A stretch of 64,000 nucleotides of DNA from Novosphingobium sp. (lineage in GTDB: Bacteria; Pseudomonadota; Alphaproteobacteria; Sphingomonadales; Sphingomonadaceae), in NCBI RefSeq assembly GCF_027531025.1, contig NZ_JAPZQX010000001.1, positions 33,590-97,589 on the forward strand. The letters run 5' to 3'. Of the stretch, positions 9,309 to 17,516 are shown one piece after another. The position numbers were made by a program, and so were the translations under genes. Within the stretch, counting starts at the first letter, position 1. Every line of letters begins with the position of its first letter. The notes beneath the pieces are model-generated. The model ran no database searches and had not been told where the DNA came from. It saw nothing but the letters and a program-made list of their open reading frames with translations.

Positions 9309-11324
9309 ATGAAGGCGCAGATGATGGCAAGGCGATCGATGATGGCAAAGCCGCTGCGGCGCGGCTGGAGCGGGATCGGCGCCGCGGCCTTGCTGGCGAT
9401 CTCTCATGGCCAGATCTTGGCGCAGCAGCCAACCAATATCCTTCCGCCCGATCCGGCCCCTGTGTCGGCCCCTGCTCCGGCCAGCATTCAGAATGATGCC
9501 TGTTCCTATCTCAACGCCACTCGCAACAATTGCACCAACACCCGGCGGGTGACGATCGGCTGGCGCCTCAATATCGAGGCCGAACAGGACCTGCTGTGGC
9601 GAATGATCACGCGCAATCAGAAGGCGAGGGTGGGCTGGCCGGCCGAGTTCGAGATCAGCCGCGCCGAGCCTGGCAGCAAGACCCTTGTGCTGATCGACAT
9701 GAAGAATGGCCCGGCTGGGTCCACCGAAACCGAAGAGGCGGCATCCTATCGCGGCCCGGACCATGAAACCGGCGAAGCGGCCCGGGCGGGGCGCGCGATC
9801 GTGATCGGCGAACTGGATGATCCCCGGCTGGCCGACAACTTCGACCAGGCGCTGCAGAACCTCATCCGGATCCGGGCGCTGGGCCTGCTGACCTCGCAAT
9901 GGCGGCGCGACGAGTTTGCACTGTGTCTGGAGCGGGTGGACCGCGAATGCCCCGAGGAGGACGGATCGGACTTTTCATTGCTGCTACCCGGTGAAGAGGC
10001 GCGGTTCGGATTGCGCAATGTCTCCGATCCCGCCACGGCCGGATCAAGGCCAAGCTATGTCTATGTCCTGATGGTGACCCCCGACAACCAGGTGCGGGTG
10101 ATCCTCACGCCCGATGACGCGGGCGGCCAGCCACTTGCCTCTGGCCAGATTGCCATCAACCGGCGGGAAACGATCACACTGCAGGATGGACGCACCCGGT
10201 TCTTCACCCTGATCCGGGAGGCTCCGTTCGAGCCTGGCGTTATCGTGCGCGACCCGGTTTCGGGACAGCGGAGGTTTGATTGCAGCGCCGGGCGCGAGCC
10301 CGTGCTGTGCAGCGCGCTGTCGGGCGAGAACATCGCCTTGCCCCCAAGCTGGCCCGAGGGTCCGGTCTATTGGACCATGGCCGAGCAGAGCGTGATCGTG
10401 ACGCGCAAGCAACAATTCGCAGCCGGCGGCGGGCGGACGGCAAAGGCCGGGTTCGCGCCGTGGCAGGCACAGATCTTTTCCAACCAGACCTATTCGAAGA
10501 AGCAGATCGATGCCGACACGGCGCTGGGGCCAAAGGGCAGGATGCTGGAAAAGCAGACCGACTATCAGCTCTATCACCGCTGCGGCGGCTCGTTGATCGC
10601 GCCGGGCATCGTGCTGACCGCCGCCCATTGCGTGGCCAAGGGGCCGACCGTGGAGGGTGGCCAGGTGCTGCGCACGCGCGAGGTGCGGCTGGGAACCCAG
10701 GACCTGAGCCAACCGGGCGCGGTCTACCGGATCGTCGCCGTGGTCGTGCACAAGGGCTACCGGACGAACAGCCAGCGCGACGATATTGCCCTGCTGCGGA
10801 TCGTACCCAAGGTGGGGGTGGCGCCGCAGGTGGCCGTGCGCCTCGCGCACGAGGTTCCGGGCTTCCCGAGGGCGACACCGGGGGCGCCGATCAGCGTGCT
10901 GGGCTGGGGCTTCACCGGCGTGGTCGAGCGCGGCGAACGCCACGAAATGACCCGGGACGGGCCGCAATTCGCGGTGGCCCGGCTGCAGATCGCCGACCTC
11001 CAGGCCTTCGACCCTGCGGAATGTGCCCGGATTCCCGGCTATGGCGATATCTTCAAGACGATCTGCGCCGTTTCCCGCAGCGATCGGCGGGATGGCTCCA
11101 CCGCGTTCAGCTGTCGCGGCGACAGTGGCGGCCCGGTGGTCCGGCAACGCGGCGCCCAGATCGTGCAGGTCGGGCTGGTGTCAGGCGGAGTCGGCTGCGG
11201 GGCGATCGAGAACGGGCAGCAGAACCCTTCGCGCTTTGTTGACCTGGCGCTTTATGGCGGCTGGATCGAGGGCGCCAAGAAGCTGGTCCGGTCCCTGACC
11301 AACGAGGTCAGGCCCTATCCCTGA
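9309..11324 (+). CDS. secreted S1-family (chymotrypsin-fold) serine protease, copy B
   Basis: 671 aa, same architecture as the upstream copy: signal peptide in the first 38 residues or so (ending L-A-Q-Q), a proline-rich stretch, a DUF4384-like segment (Y-V-Y-V-L-M-V-T-P-D-N-Q-V) and a C-terminal chymotrypsin-fold domain. Triad: H440 in L-T-A-A-H-C, D492 in R-D-D-I-A-L-L, S606 in C-R-G-D-S-G-G-P. Again phenylalanine sits at the usual specificity position. The protease halves of the two copies are much more alike than their N-terminal halves, as if recognition domains diverged after a tandem duplication. AGGAG precedes the ATG at good spacing. Last gene of the presumed SLOG-protease-protease operon. 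Confidence 0.85.
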   Translation: MKAQMMARRSMMAKPLRRGWSGIGAAALLAISHGQILAQQPTNILPPDPAPVSAPAPASIQNDACSYLNATRNNCTNTRRVTIGWRLNIEAEQDLLWRMITRNQKARVGWPAEFEISRAEPGSKTLVLIDMKNGPAGSTETEEAASYRGPDHETGEAARAGRAIVIGELDDPRLADNFDQALQNLIRIRALGLLTSQWRRDEFALCLERVDRECPEEDGSDFSLLLPGEEARFGLRNVSDPATAGSRPSYVYVLMVTPDNQVRVILTPDDAGGQPLASGQIAINRRETITLQDGRTRFFTLIREAPFEPGVIVRDPVSGQRRFDCSAGREPVLCSALSGENIALPPSWPEGPVYWTMAEQSVIVTRKQQFAAGGGRTAKAGFAPWQAQIFSNQTYSKKQIDADTALGPKGRMLEKQTDYQLYHRCGGSLIAPGIVLTAAHCVAKGPTVEGGQVLRTREVRLGTQDLSQPGAVYRIVAVVVHKGYRTNSQRDDIALLRIVPKVGVAPQVAVRLAHEVPGFPRATPGAPISVLGWGFTGVVERGERHEMTRDGPQFAVARLQIADLQAFDPAECARIPGYGDIFKTICAVSRSDRRDGSTAFSCRGDSGGPVVRQRGAQIVQVGLVSGGVGCGAIENGQQNPSRFVDLALYGGWIEGAKKLVRSLTNEVRPYP

Positions 11325-11342
11325 GCTGCGCCACGGCCAAGA

Positions 11343-11368
11343 AAAAGGCCCGCCGCAGCGAGCCTTTT
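11343..11368. terminator. bidirectional terminator between convergent operons
   Basis: AAAAGGC (11343-11349) pairs with GCCTTTT (11362-11368) around a 12-base loop. The stem carries A on one side and T on the other, so it can end the protease operon rightward and the lipoprotein gene leftward. The paired arms are seen; function is inferred. Confidence 0.6.
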
Positions 11369-11393
11369 CCATTCAGACGGTTGCCGGACCGAA

Positions 11394-11621
11394 TTACTGG
11401 TCGGTATTGCCCTGATCGGTCGAGCCCTGATCGGTCGAGCCCTGGTCAGTGGACCCCTGATCGGTCGACTCCGTGGCAGCGGCCGTGGCGGCTTCGGTTG
11501 CCGCAGCGGTGGCCGCTTCGGTCGCGGCGGGTTCGGCAGCCGGTGCTTCTTCGGCCGGCTTGCTGCAGGCGGCGAGGGCCAGGGCCAGGGTGGCAACGGC
11601 AATAATCGTGGTCTTGCGCAT
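11394..11621 (-). CDS. small alanine-rich lipoprotein with C-terminal five-residue repeats
   Basis: 75 aa. M-R-K-T-T-I-I-A-V starts a short hydrophobic signal that ends in the lipobox L-A-L-A-A-C, so the mature protein is lipid-anchored. The rest is low complexity: A-T-E-A-A-T-A-A repeats and then four tandem copies of S-T-D-Q-G (the last with N), encoded by near-identical 15-bp DNA units. Such a tail is probably disordered, and the DNA repeats are prone to copy-number change. I start at ATG 11621 rather than the upstream ATG at 11654, which adds residues before the signal. It lies 36 bp downstream of the TIR gene on the same strand and is likely co-transcribed. Confidence 0.75.
   Translation of the reverse strand: MRKTTIIAVATLALALAACSKPAEEAPAAEPAATEAATAAATEAATAAATESTDQGSTDQGSTDQGSTDQGNTDQ
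11397..11471. repeat. 15-bp coding tandem repeats in the lipoprotein gene
   Basis: Near-identical copies of a CCTGATCGGTCGAGC-type unit follow each other and encode the S-T-D-Q-G repeats. One copy reads CCTGGTCAGTGGACC, so the units have begun to diverge. The in-frame unit length allows expansion or loss without a frameshift. Confidence 0.75.
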
Positions 11622-11657
11622 TCGGTTTACTCCCCCAAGAAATGAGAATCGCATGAT

Positions 11658-13580
11658 CTATGCGAATCCGAATTCGCGCAACAGATTATTGAAGCGCGGA
11701 TCGGGCCGGATCGGATCGAGCAGCGGATCGTTGAGGAGATAGACCAGGCCCGCATCCGCTTCGGCCCGCGCCTTGTCCAGCGCGGCAAAGGCTTCATCGC
11801 TCGCCCCCCGCTGGGCCAGGACCTGGGCCTGCTGGTAGAGGCCGCTATCCCCCAATTCGCCGACCAGGGCAGCAAAGGCCGCATCGGCCGCAGCCGCCTG
11901 GCCGCGCCGGTGGGCGACAATGGCCTTTCCAGGCAGGGCCAGCAGCTTGCTGGTTTCCTGGGCGAATGCGGCCTCGGCCCCGGCAAGATCGCCCATCATC
12001 AGCAAGGCATTGCCGATATCGCCATGAAGCGTGCTGCGCTTTGGATTGATGTCGAGCGCCTTGCGGGCAAAGTCGATCGCCTCGGGCCAGGCGCGGGCGG
12101 CATACTTGATGTTGCCGGCCGACTTGAACATCGAGGCATTGAGCGGATCGAGCGCGGCCGCACGGGCAATCGCCGTATCGGCCGCATCGAACCGGCCGGT
12201 GCGGGCGCAATAGACGGCATAGCGGCTCAGGACATCGACATCGCCACCGCCCAGCCGCGCGGCCTGCTCGTAGGGAGCGCGCGCTTCCTTCGCCTGCAGG
12301 CGGCCATAGAACAGCGCATAGCCCAGCGCGATGAAGCCATAGGCGAAATCGGGCGCCAGTTCGGTCGCGCGGCGGGCTTCGGCAACCGCCTCGCCATAAA
12401 GCGCCTTGCGCTCGGCGGTCGCAACATACTGGTTGGCGATCACCGCCAGCGAGCGCGAGCGCGAGGCACGCGCGGCGGCATAGTCCGGATCGAGCACGAT
12501 GGCCTGTTCAAACTTGGCAAGGGCAGCCCGGCCAGATGCCTCGTCGACATGCGATTCGAACAGATCGCGGCCGCGCAAGTAGGCATCGAAAGCGGCCAGG
12601 TTCTCGGTCCCGCCGATCTGCTTGCCGCGCTTGCCATCGAGCTGCTCCCCGATGGTGGCCGAAAGCTCACCCGCCACGGCCACGGCGATCGCGCTCTGCA
12701 CCGCGAAGACATCGGCCAGGCGGCGTTCGAACACGTTCGACCAGGCGTTCTTGCCATCCCGGCCATCGATCAGCGCGGTCGTGACCTTGAGCTGGTCGCC
12801 TATCTTCTGGACCGTGCCGCTGAGCAGGAAGGCCACGCCCAGCTTGCTGGCGATCGCGCGATCGTCGGCCTCGCCATCGCGGAACTGGTTCGACGAGGTC
12901 TGCCCGGCAATCTCGAGCAGGGTGTTGCGCGACAGCTGGGCCCGGATTTCAGCGGCCAGCCCATCGGAAAAGTACTGCTGCGCGGGATCGCCGCTGAGGT
13001 TGGCAAAGGGCAGGACCGCGATCGAGTTGCCGGCCGGCCCGCTGCCCAGCAGGCCCGATTTCCAGGCCGCCAGCCCACCGGCGACGGCCAGCGCGGCAAT
13101 CCCGCCACCAATCGCCGTGCGCCGGTCGATCTTCAGCCCCCGGGCGCCTTGGGCGGCCACCGGCAGGGGTTGGTTGTGGAGGGCAGCAATGGCCCGGAGC
13201 ATTTTCTGGACCTGCGGATCATCAGGACGCAATTTGGCCTTGGACAGGTCGATCACCTGGAACTGGCCAAAGCCCAGCGGCGGATCGCTGCCGTCCAGGG
13301 CAATCGGCACCAGCAGCCCGCGATCGCGCCCGCGGGTGGCCTCGTCATGGACCCAGTGTGACCCGACCGAGCTTTTCGACCACAGCACGACCACTGCCCG
13401 TGCCCGGTTCAGCGCTTCCTCGGTAGCGCGCGAATAGCGCTCGCCGCCCTCCAGCAGGCCATCCCACCAGGTCGGGAAGCCGCTCTCCTCGATCAGGCGG
13501 ATGATCGGCAGCGCCCGGGCGCGATCCTCGCGCGAGTAGCTGAAGAAGACGCTGGTTGGTGCAGCAGGCTGTTCGCCCAT
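11658..13580 (-). CDS. TIR domain - TM - TolB-like - TPR protein
   Basis: 640 aa. Residues about 9-120 are a TIR domain beginning V-F-F-S-Y-S-R-E-D and containing S-H-W-V-H-D-E; E80 sits where the catalytic glutamate of NAD-cleaving TIR domains such as SARM1 is found (W-V-H-K-E). A glycine/alanine-rich membrane helix follows at about 155-175, then a region starting I-A-V-L-P-F-A-N-L-S that matches the TolB-N-like domain seen after the membrane helix of CadC and cyclase-type regulators, then TPR helices from about 310 to the end. The start at M-G-E-Q-P is chosen because the fold begins 9 residues later; upstream sequence is not conserved in character. It heads a two-gene unit with the lipoprotein. 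It could be an NADase effector or a scaffold; which cannot be told from sequence. Confidence 0.85.
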   Translation of the reverse strand: MGEQPAAPTSVFFSYSREDRARALPIIRLIEESGFPTWWDGLLEGGERYSRATEEALNRARAVVVLWSKSSVGSHWVHDEATRGRDRGLLVPIALDGSDPPLGFGQFQVIDLSKAKLRPDDPQVQKMLRAIAALHNQPLPVAAQGARGLKIDRRTAIGGGIAALAVAGGLAAWKSGLLGSGPAGNSIAVLPFANLSGDPAQQYFSDGLAAEIRAQLSRNTLLEIAGQTSSNQFRDGEADDRAIASKLGVAFLLSGTVQKIGDQLKVTTALIDGRDGKNAWSNVFERRLADVFAVQSAIAVAVAGELSATIGEQLDGKRGKQIGGTENLAAFDAYLRGRDLFESHVDEASGRAALAKFEQAIVLDPDYAAARASRSRSLAVIANQYVATAERKALYGEAVAEARRATELAPDFAYGFIALGYALFYGRLQAKEARAPYEQAARLGGGDVDVLSRYAVYCARTGRFDAADTAIARAAALDPLNASMFKSAGNIKYAARAWPEAIDFARKALDINPKRSTLHGDIGNALLMMGDLAGAEAAFAQETSKLLALPGKAIVAHRRGQAAAADAAFAALVGELGDSGLYQQAQVLAQRGASDEAFAALDKARAEADAGLVYLLNDPLLDPIRPDPRFNNLLREFGFA

Positions 13581-13796
13581 CGAGGCAGTGCTATCGCTCA
13601 ATACGGACCGGCTCCCTGACTGGCTCTGGTAACCAGCAATGCGTAAGTGTTTTTCATTCTTCGGGCGGCGCGGCAATATCGAAAGTGCGTTGCGGTCGGC
13701 GCTTGTGGCGGCAGCGAGGGTGGAGTGGGCCGCCAAGTCGGCGCGACCCGATCGCCGGCAGGGCCAGAACGGTAATTGGACGGACGACCAATGAAA
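13581..13796. other. gene-free stretch upstream of the TIR gene
   Basis: No convincing coding frame. It should hold the promoter of the leftward TIR gene. I see no clear sigma-70 hexamers that I would defend. Confidence 0.4.
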
Positions 13797-13826
13797 AACG
13801 ACCGTCCAGTCACCTGGACGGTCGTT
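13797..13826 (-). terminator. strong intrinsic terminator of the receiver/wHTH regulator
   Basis: A perfect 13-bp stem (AACGACCGTCCAG with CTGGACGGTCGTT) closes on the four-base loop TCAC. Read on the minus strand it is followed at once by a T run (TTTTT counting the last stem bases), the signature of a rho-independent terminator. It lies 130 bp past the stop codon of the regulator gene. Confidence 0.85.
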
Positions 13827-13956
13827 CGATTCGCGACCCGGAGGAAACCCCCAGGCAGTTCTGGTAACACAACGACTGGATTTGTAACGGCGCTTCGCTT
13901 CCGATCATGCTGCAATCATTACAGAAATGGTAGCATCTGCCTGGTGGCCGACCACG

Positions 13957-14838
13957 TCAGGTCGACTTGGGATCGACCCCGTCCCAGCTTGACGCGAGGT
14001 AGCGGCTCATCAGTTCAAGCGCATGCGGTTCCAGCTGCAGGAGCGTGCGCCGCCGATCGCCGGGATCAAGTTCGCGGCGCACCAGGCCCGCCTCGACGAG
14101 CTGGTTGACATGTCGCAAGGCCGTACTGAGCGGCACCTGGGTGGAGGCACAGGCGCTGGAAGTGGGCACCATTTCGCCCTTCAGGCCGGCCACGGCGAGA
14201 TCGAGCAGGATGTCCCAGGCCGGACCCGACAGGATCTGCGGATCGAAGAACTTGCTGCGCCGCTGGCGGTGCTGCATCAGGCGCGCAGCAAAGGCCTGCA
14301 GCTCTTCCGTGGTCGGCGTCCGCGGACCGCCGCCGGACGGGAGCTCGGTCGGACTGCTCTCGCCGCCCTCTGGCAGCGGCGTGAGCGCCAGCAGCTTGAA
14401 ATGGGCAACCGCGCGCGCCCAGCGCAGGGCCGCCCGCCGCAGCGCGCCTGACATGCCGTCGAGTGAAACCGGCTTCGTCAGGAAGTCGACCGCGCTGGAT
14501 CGCATCGCGCTGACGGCTGTTTCAAGTGTGGAATTGCCGGTCACGACAATCGCGACCAGCGGCCGGGTGGGCATGAAGCGATGGGCCAGCTCATCAAGCA
14601 GGGTCAGGCCATCCATGCCGGGCATGCGCAGGTCGGTCACCACGATTCCGATCGCCGGATCGCCGGCAATCAGCCGCAGCGCCTGGGCGGCATCGGCGGC
14701 AACGGTGCAATCATAGCCAAGATTCTCGACGAGTTCGGCATACTCCTCGAGGCAGAGTGGATCGTCATCCACGATAAGCACCCGGCAGGTTGCCGGATAT
14801 CCGCCGGATCGTCGATCCGGCTGCGTCCTATCTGGCAC
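13957..14838 (-). CDS. response regulator: receiver domain with MarR-like winged-helix output
   Basis: 293 aa. Residues about 15-135 are a receiver with V-L-I-V-D-D-D at strand 1, phosphoacceptor D69 in T-D-L-R-M-P-G-M-D-G, and the lysine of F-L-T-K-P. A linker leads to a C-terminal winged helix (about 200-290) that resembles MarR-type domains in having S-T-A-L-R-H-V-N-Q-L-V-E-A-G-L-V-R-R and then D-P-G-D-R-R-R, the wing. REC plus MarR-like output is uncommon. I choose GTG 14838 because AGGAGGAGG lies 7 nt upstream; the longer frame starts at another GTG without such a site. It is divergent from the H-NOX operon and probably its partner regulator. Confidence 0.85.
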   Translation of the reverse strand: MPDRTQPDRRSGGYPATCRVLIVDDDPLCLEEYAELVENLGYDCTVAADAAQALRLIAGDPAIGIVVTDLRMPGMDGLTLLDELAHRFMPTRPLVAIVVTGNSTLETAVSAMRSSAVDFLTKPVSLDGMSGALRRAALRWARAVAHFKLLALTPLPEGGESSPTELPSGGGPRTPTTEELQAFAARLMQHRQRRSKFFDPQILSGPAWDILLDLAVAGLKGEMVPTSSACASTQVPLSTALRHVNQLVEAGLVRRELDPGDRRRTLLQLEPHALELMSRYLASSWDGVDPKST

Positions 14839-14955
14839 CAGCCAGCCTCCTCCTGCGATGAACCGTAGGGTCACCGCCCTTTGAACCCCGTCCCGCCTGC
14901 ATTGTTATCGAGTTTGGCTGTCCGGTGAACCGCAATTGCTGCAATTACTACAATA

Positions 14956-15008
14956 TTGGCAACGATTGGCCGTGTCATCCGTGAAAATGCTGATATTTTC
15001 GTTGCCAA
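14956..15008. promoter_or_regulatory. inverted repeat in the divergent promoter region of the H-NOX cluster
   Basis: TTGGCAACGA (14956-14965) and its exact reverse complement TCGTTGCCAA (14999-15008) flank an A+T-richer spacer that itself contains a GAAAAT/ATTTTC dyad. The 276-bp region between the regulator and the DHp-only gene must carry both promoters, so a regulator binding site or a looped operator is plausible. Confidence 0.45.
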
Positions 15009-15114
15009 GTTGGCGCAAATCGCAGTGTTTGGTCGACAACGGCGACGGTTGCGGCTCTGATAACGTTACACATTGAAATCGGGCGCGAGGGATCAGTGAG
15101 GCTCGGTTCGGGAG

Positions 15115-15366
15115 TTGGAGAGATTGGAACAGAGTAAAGTCTCGGTGAGCCGCCACGACATAAGACAGCCTCTCAATATCGTGATGCTGGCCTGCACCAA
15201 CCTGCGCGCCCGGATCGCACCGCGCCTGAGCCCGGAGGACGCGGTCTATCTGGATGCAAAGATCGGCCGGATCGAACAGCAGGTCGAGCGGATTTCCGGG
15301 ATGCTGGGGGCCAGCGTGACAACGCAGGGGCCGGACGCGGGCGATGCTCCAGCCAAGGGGGATTGA
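15115..15366 (+). CDS. DHp-only (HisKA-like) small protein of the H-NOX cluster
   Basis: 83 aa with an H-box, V-S-R-H-D-I-R-Q-P-L-N, followed by two amphipathic helices, that is, the dimerisation and phosphotransfer hairpin of a histidine kinase with no ATP-binding domain. It stops 9 bp before the H-NOX gene and is clearly in the same unit. The start is uncertain: TTG at 15115 follows a G-rich site, and another TTG lies three codons on. Such a protein could accept or pass phosphate, or form mixed dimers with the kinase encoded two genes downstream. It could also be the relic of a longer kinase. Confidence 0.6.
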   Translation: MERLEQSKVSVSRHDIRQPLNIVMLACTNLRARIAPRLSPEDAVYLDAKIGRIEQQVERISGMLGASVTTQGPDAGDAPAKGD

Positions 15367-15375
15367 ACCAAGACC

Positions 15376-15918
15376 ATGTATGGAATGATTCATCGCGCAG
15401 TGCGGCAGATGGTGCTGGATACGCGGGGCGAAGCGACCTGGGCGGAGATCGAGCGGGCAGCCGGGCTGGGTCCGGCCGAAATGATCAGCGCCGAAGTCTA
15501 TGACGACGAGGTGACGTTGAAGCTGATCGGCGCCACGGCCGAAATACTGGCGGAACCGGTCGACGCGCTGCTGCTGGCCTTCGGACGATACTGGATCAGT
15601 TTCGCCGAACGCGGTTCATTCGGGCGGATCCTGGATTTCACCGGCACCGACCTGGTCAGTTTCATCGGCAATCTCGACAACATGCATCGGGGCGTACAGG
15701 CGGTCATGCCAGACGCGCGGATGCCCACGTTCCATTTGGTGGACTCGACACCGGGTCGACTGATCGTTTCCTACGCCTCGTCCCGCACCGGGCTTGAACG
15801 GTTTGTCGAAGGCCTGTTGCTGGGCCTGCTTGACCGGTTCGGGCTTACTGGCTCGGTCAGCGAGCGACCGGCGAACGGACACGGTCGCCAGTTCCTGCTG
15901 ACTTATTCCACGATCTGA
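15376..15918 (+). CDS. H-NOX heme nitric oxide/oxygen-binding protein
   Basis: 180 aa, the usual length of a stand-alone H-NOX sensor. The N terminus M-Y-G-M-I-H-R-A-V matches the family start, the proximal heme ligand is H104 in D-N-M-H-R-G-V, and the heme-propionate motif Y-x-S-x-R is complete as Y133, S135 and R137. At the position of the distal tyrosine that marks O2-binding members (five residues after the arginine) there is R142, so selective NO binding is the likelier role. Such proteins inhibit or activate a partner kinase encoded alongside, here the HNOBA-type hybrid kinase that starts 6 bp downstream. Confidence 0.93.
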   Translation: MYGMIHRAVRQMVLDTRGEATWAEIERAAGLGPAEMISAEVYDDEVTLKLIGATAEILAEPVDALLLAFGRYWISFAERGSFGRILDFTGTDLVSFIGNLDNMHRGVQAVMPDARMPTFHLVDSTPGRLIVSYASSRTGLERFVEGLLLGLLDRFGLTGSVSERPANGHGRQFLLTYSTI

Positions 15919-15924
15919 TTGCCC

Positions 15925-17505
15925 ATGCAGATCGAGATCGACGAATCCGTCTTGGGGGTGCTGTTCCCGGCGTTCGTCATCCTCGACGATTCGGGCCGGA
16001 TTCGCCAGTTCGGACCGACGATCGCCCGCCGGTTTCCGACGATTGCGGGCGGAGACAGGATCGAGACCCACTTCACGATCAGCGGTGCCGCACCGGATGG
16101 CGATCTGTCCGCCCTCGCTGGCTCCTCGCAGACGTTTACCCTGGTCGGCCATGTCGACCAGGCGAGGCTGGTCGGCACGGTGCTGCGTTGCTCCGCCGGG
16201 CTGCTGCTGACCTTGCGCATGTCACCGGAGAGCTTCCTGCTCGACAGCTCCGACTACACCATGGCCGATTTCGCGCCCGGCGATCCGGCAATTCATGGCC
16301 TGCTGCTGCTCTCGATGCAGCGCGCCCTGCTCGACGAACAGCGCACCGTGGTCCGGGAACTGGCCAAGGAACGGCAGAGCAGCGTCGACCTGCTCGACCG
16401 CGTGAGCCGCGTGGCAGGGTTCATGGCGCATGACTTCAACAACTTCCTGTCGATCATCAAGCTCACCTCGGACCGGATGCGGATGGAGCTGCTGGATCAG
16501 CCGCGCCTGCGCCGGATGCTCGACATCATCAAGAGCACGGCGGCGCGGGGATCGGCGATCACCCGATCGCTGATGACGCTGTCGCACCAGCGCGACGATA
16601 CCCGGATCCTGGTCTCGATCGACGACATGATCCGCGACAACGCCCAGTTTTTCTCGACGATCGCGGGGACAGGTGTCCAGATCAAGATGGATCTGGCAAC
16701 GACCGGCCTGGTCACTGCAGTCAGTCCGGTTGGAGCACTGAACAGCCTGGTCAATCTGCTGATGAATGCCCGCGATGCCATGCCCGAGGGCGGGTCCATA
16801 ACGCTCAGGACACAGGTTCGTCGGCTGCCGGCTGGCGCCATTGGCAGATCGGATGAAGCGAGCGATTACATTGTGATCGAGGTGGCCGACACCGGCAAGG
16901 GCATGGCGCCCGAGGTGCTTTCGAAAGCCTTCAAGCCACTGTTCTCGACCAAGCCGTCCGGCAACGGACTGGGGCTGGCTTCAGTCCTCGACTTCGCCCG
17001 CGAATCCGGTGGCGATGCCTGCATAGATTCCACGCTTGGCCGCGGGACCGAGGTTCACATCATGCTCCCGGCCCGGCCCGCTCCCGATGTCGCAATGGCT
17101 CGTGAACCTGGCCTGGCCGGTCCGCACCCAGGGTCCGAGACGGCGCCGACCATTCTGCTGGTGGATGACGAGCCCTATGCGATCGAGGCGCTGGCCGAAT
17201 TGCTTGAAGCGGAAGGCTATGCGGTGACCGCCTGCCAGTCTTGCGCGCAGGCGCTGGTGGAACTGGCGTCAAAACCATTCCGGATCCTGCTGACCGACAT
17301 CGTCATGCCCGGTGAAAATGGCACGGCCCTGGCCGAGGCGGCCTGCCGGATGCAGCCGGACCTGAAAGTGATCCTGATGAGCGGCTTCGTCCCCGAGGGT
17401 CAGTCGATGGCCGAGGACTGGATGTTCCTGCGCAAGCCGATCGACACCGCCACGCTGACCAGCATGCTGCGTCTGGCGCTAGATGGCCCGGTTGCAGCTG
17501 AATAG
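15925..17505 (+). CDS. hybrid histidine kinase with HNOBA-like sensor domain and C-terminal receiver
   Basis: 526 aa. The N-terminal 110 residues (L-F-P-A-F-V-I-L-D-D-S-G-R-I, then F-G-P-T-I-A-R-R-F-P) resemble the HNOBA domain that pairs with H-NOX proteins. A coiled-coil stretch leads to a DHp domain with H169 in M-A-H-D-F-N-N-F-L, an ATPase domain with N-L-L-M-N-A-R-D-A-M (N box), D-T-G-K-G-M (G1) and G-N-G-L-G-L (G2), and a receiver with D458 in T-D-I-V-M-P-G-E-N-G. No membrane segment, so it is cytosolic. ATG 15925 is preferred; a TTG directly after the H-NOX stop at 15919 is possible. Likely the kinase controlled by the H-NOX protein. Confidence 0.92.
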   Translation: MQIEIDESVLGVLFPAFVILDDSGRIRQFGPTIARRFPTIAGGDRIETHFTISGAAPDGDLSALAGSSQTFTLVGHVDQARLVGTVLRCSAGLLLTLRMSPESFLLDSSDYTMADFAPGDPAIHGLLLLSMQRALLDEQRTVVRELAKERQSSVDLLDRVSRVAGFMAHDFNNFLSIIKLTSDRMRMELLDQPRLRRMLDIIKSTAARGSAITRSLMTLSHQRDDTRILVSIDDMIRDNAQFFSTIAGTGVQIKMDLATTGLVTAVSPVGALNSLVNLLMNARDAMPEGGSITLRTQVRRLPAGAIGRSDEASDYIVIEVADTGKGMAPEVLSKAFKPLFSTKPSGNGLGLASVLDFARESGGDACIDSTLGRGTEVHIMLPARPAPDVAMAREPGLAGPHPGSETAPTILLVDDEPYAIEALAELLEAEGYAVTACQSCAQALVELASKPFRILLTDIVMPGENGTALAEAACRMQPDLKVILMSGFVPEGQSMAEDWMFLRKPIDTATLTSMLRLALDGPVAAE

Positions 17506-17516
17506 CTCGCGCCGGA

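Noticed and set aside
7263..9899. Open frame of 878 codons opposite the two protease genes
   Set aside because: It lies antisense to two genes with full catalytic motifs and signal peptides. Its product is H/R/Q/G-rich with no domain, the usual shadow of G+C-rich coding DNA.
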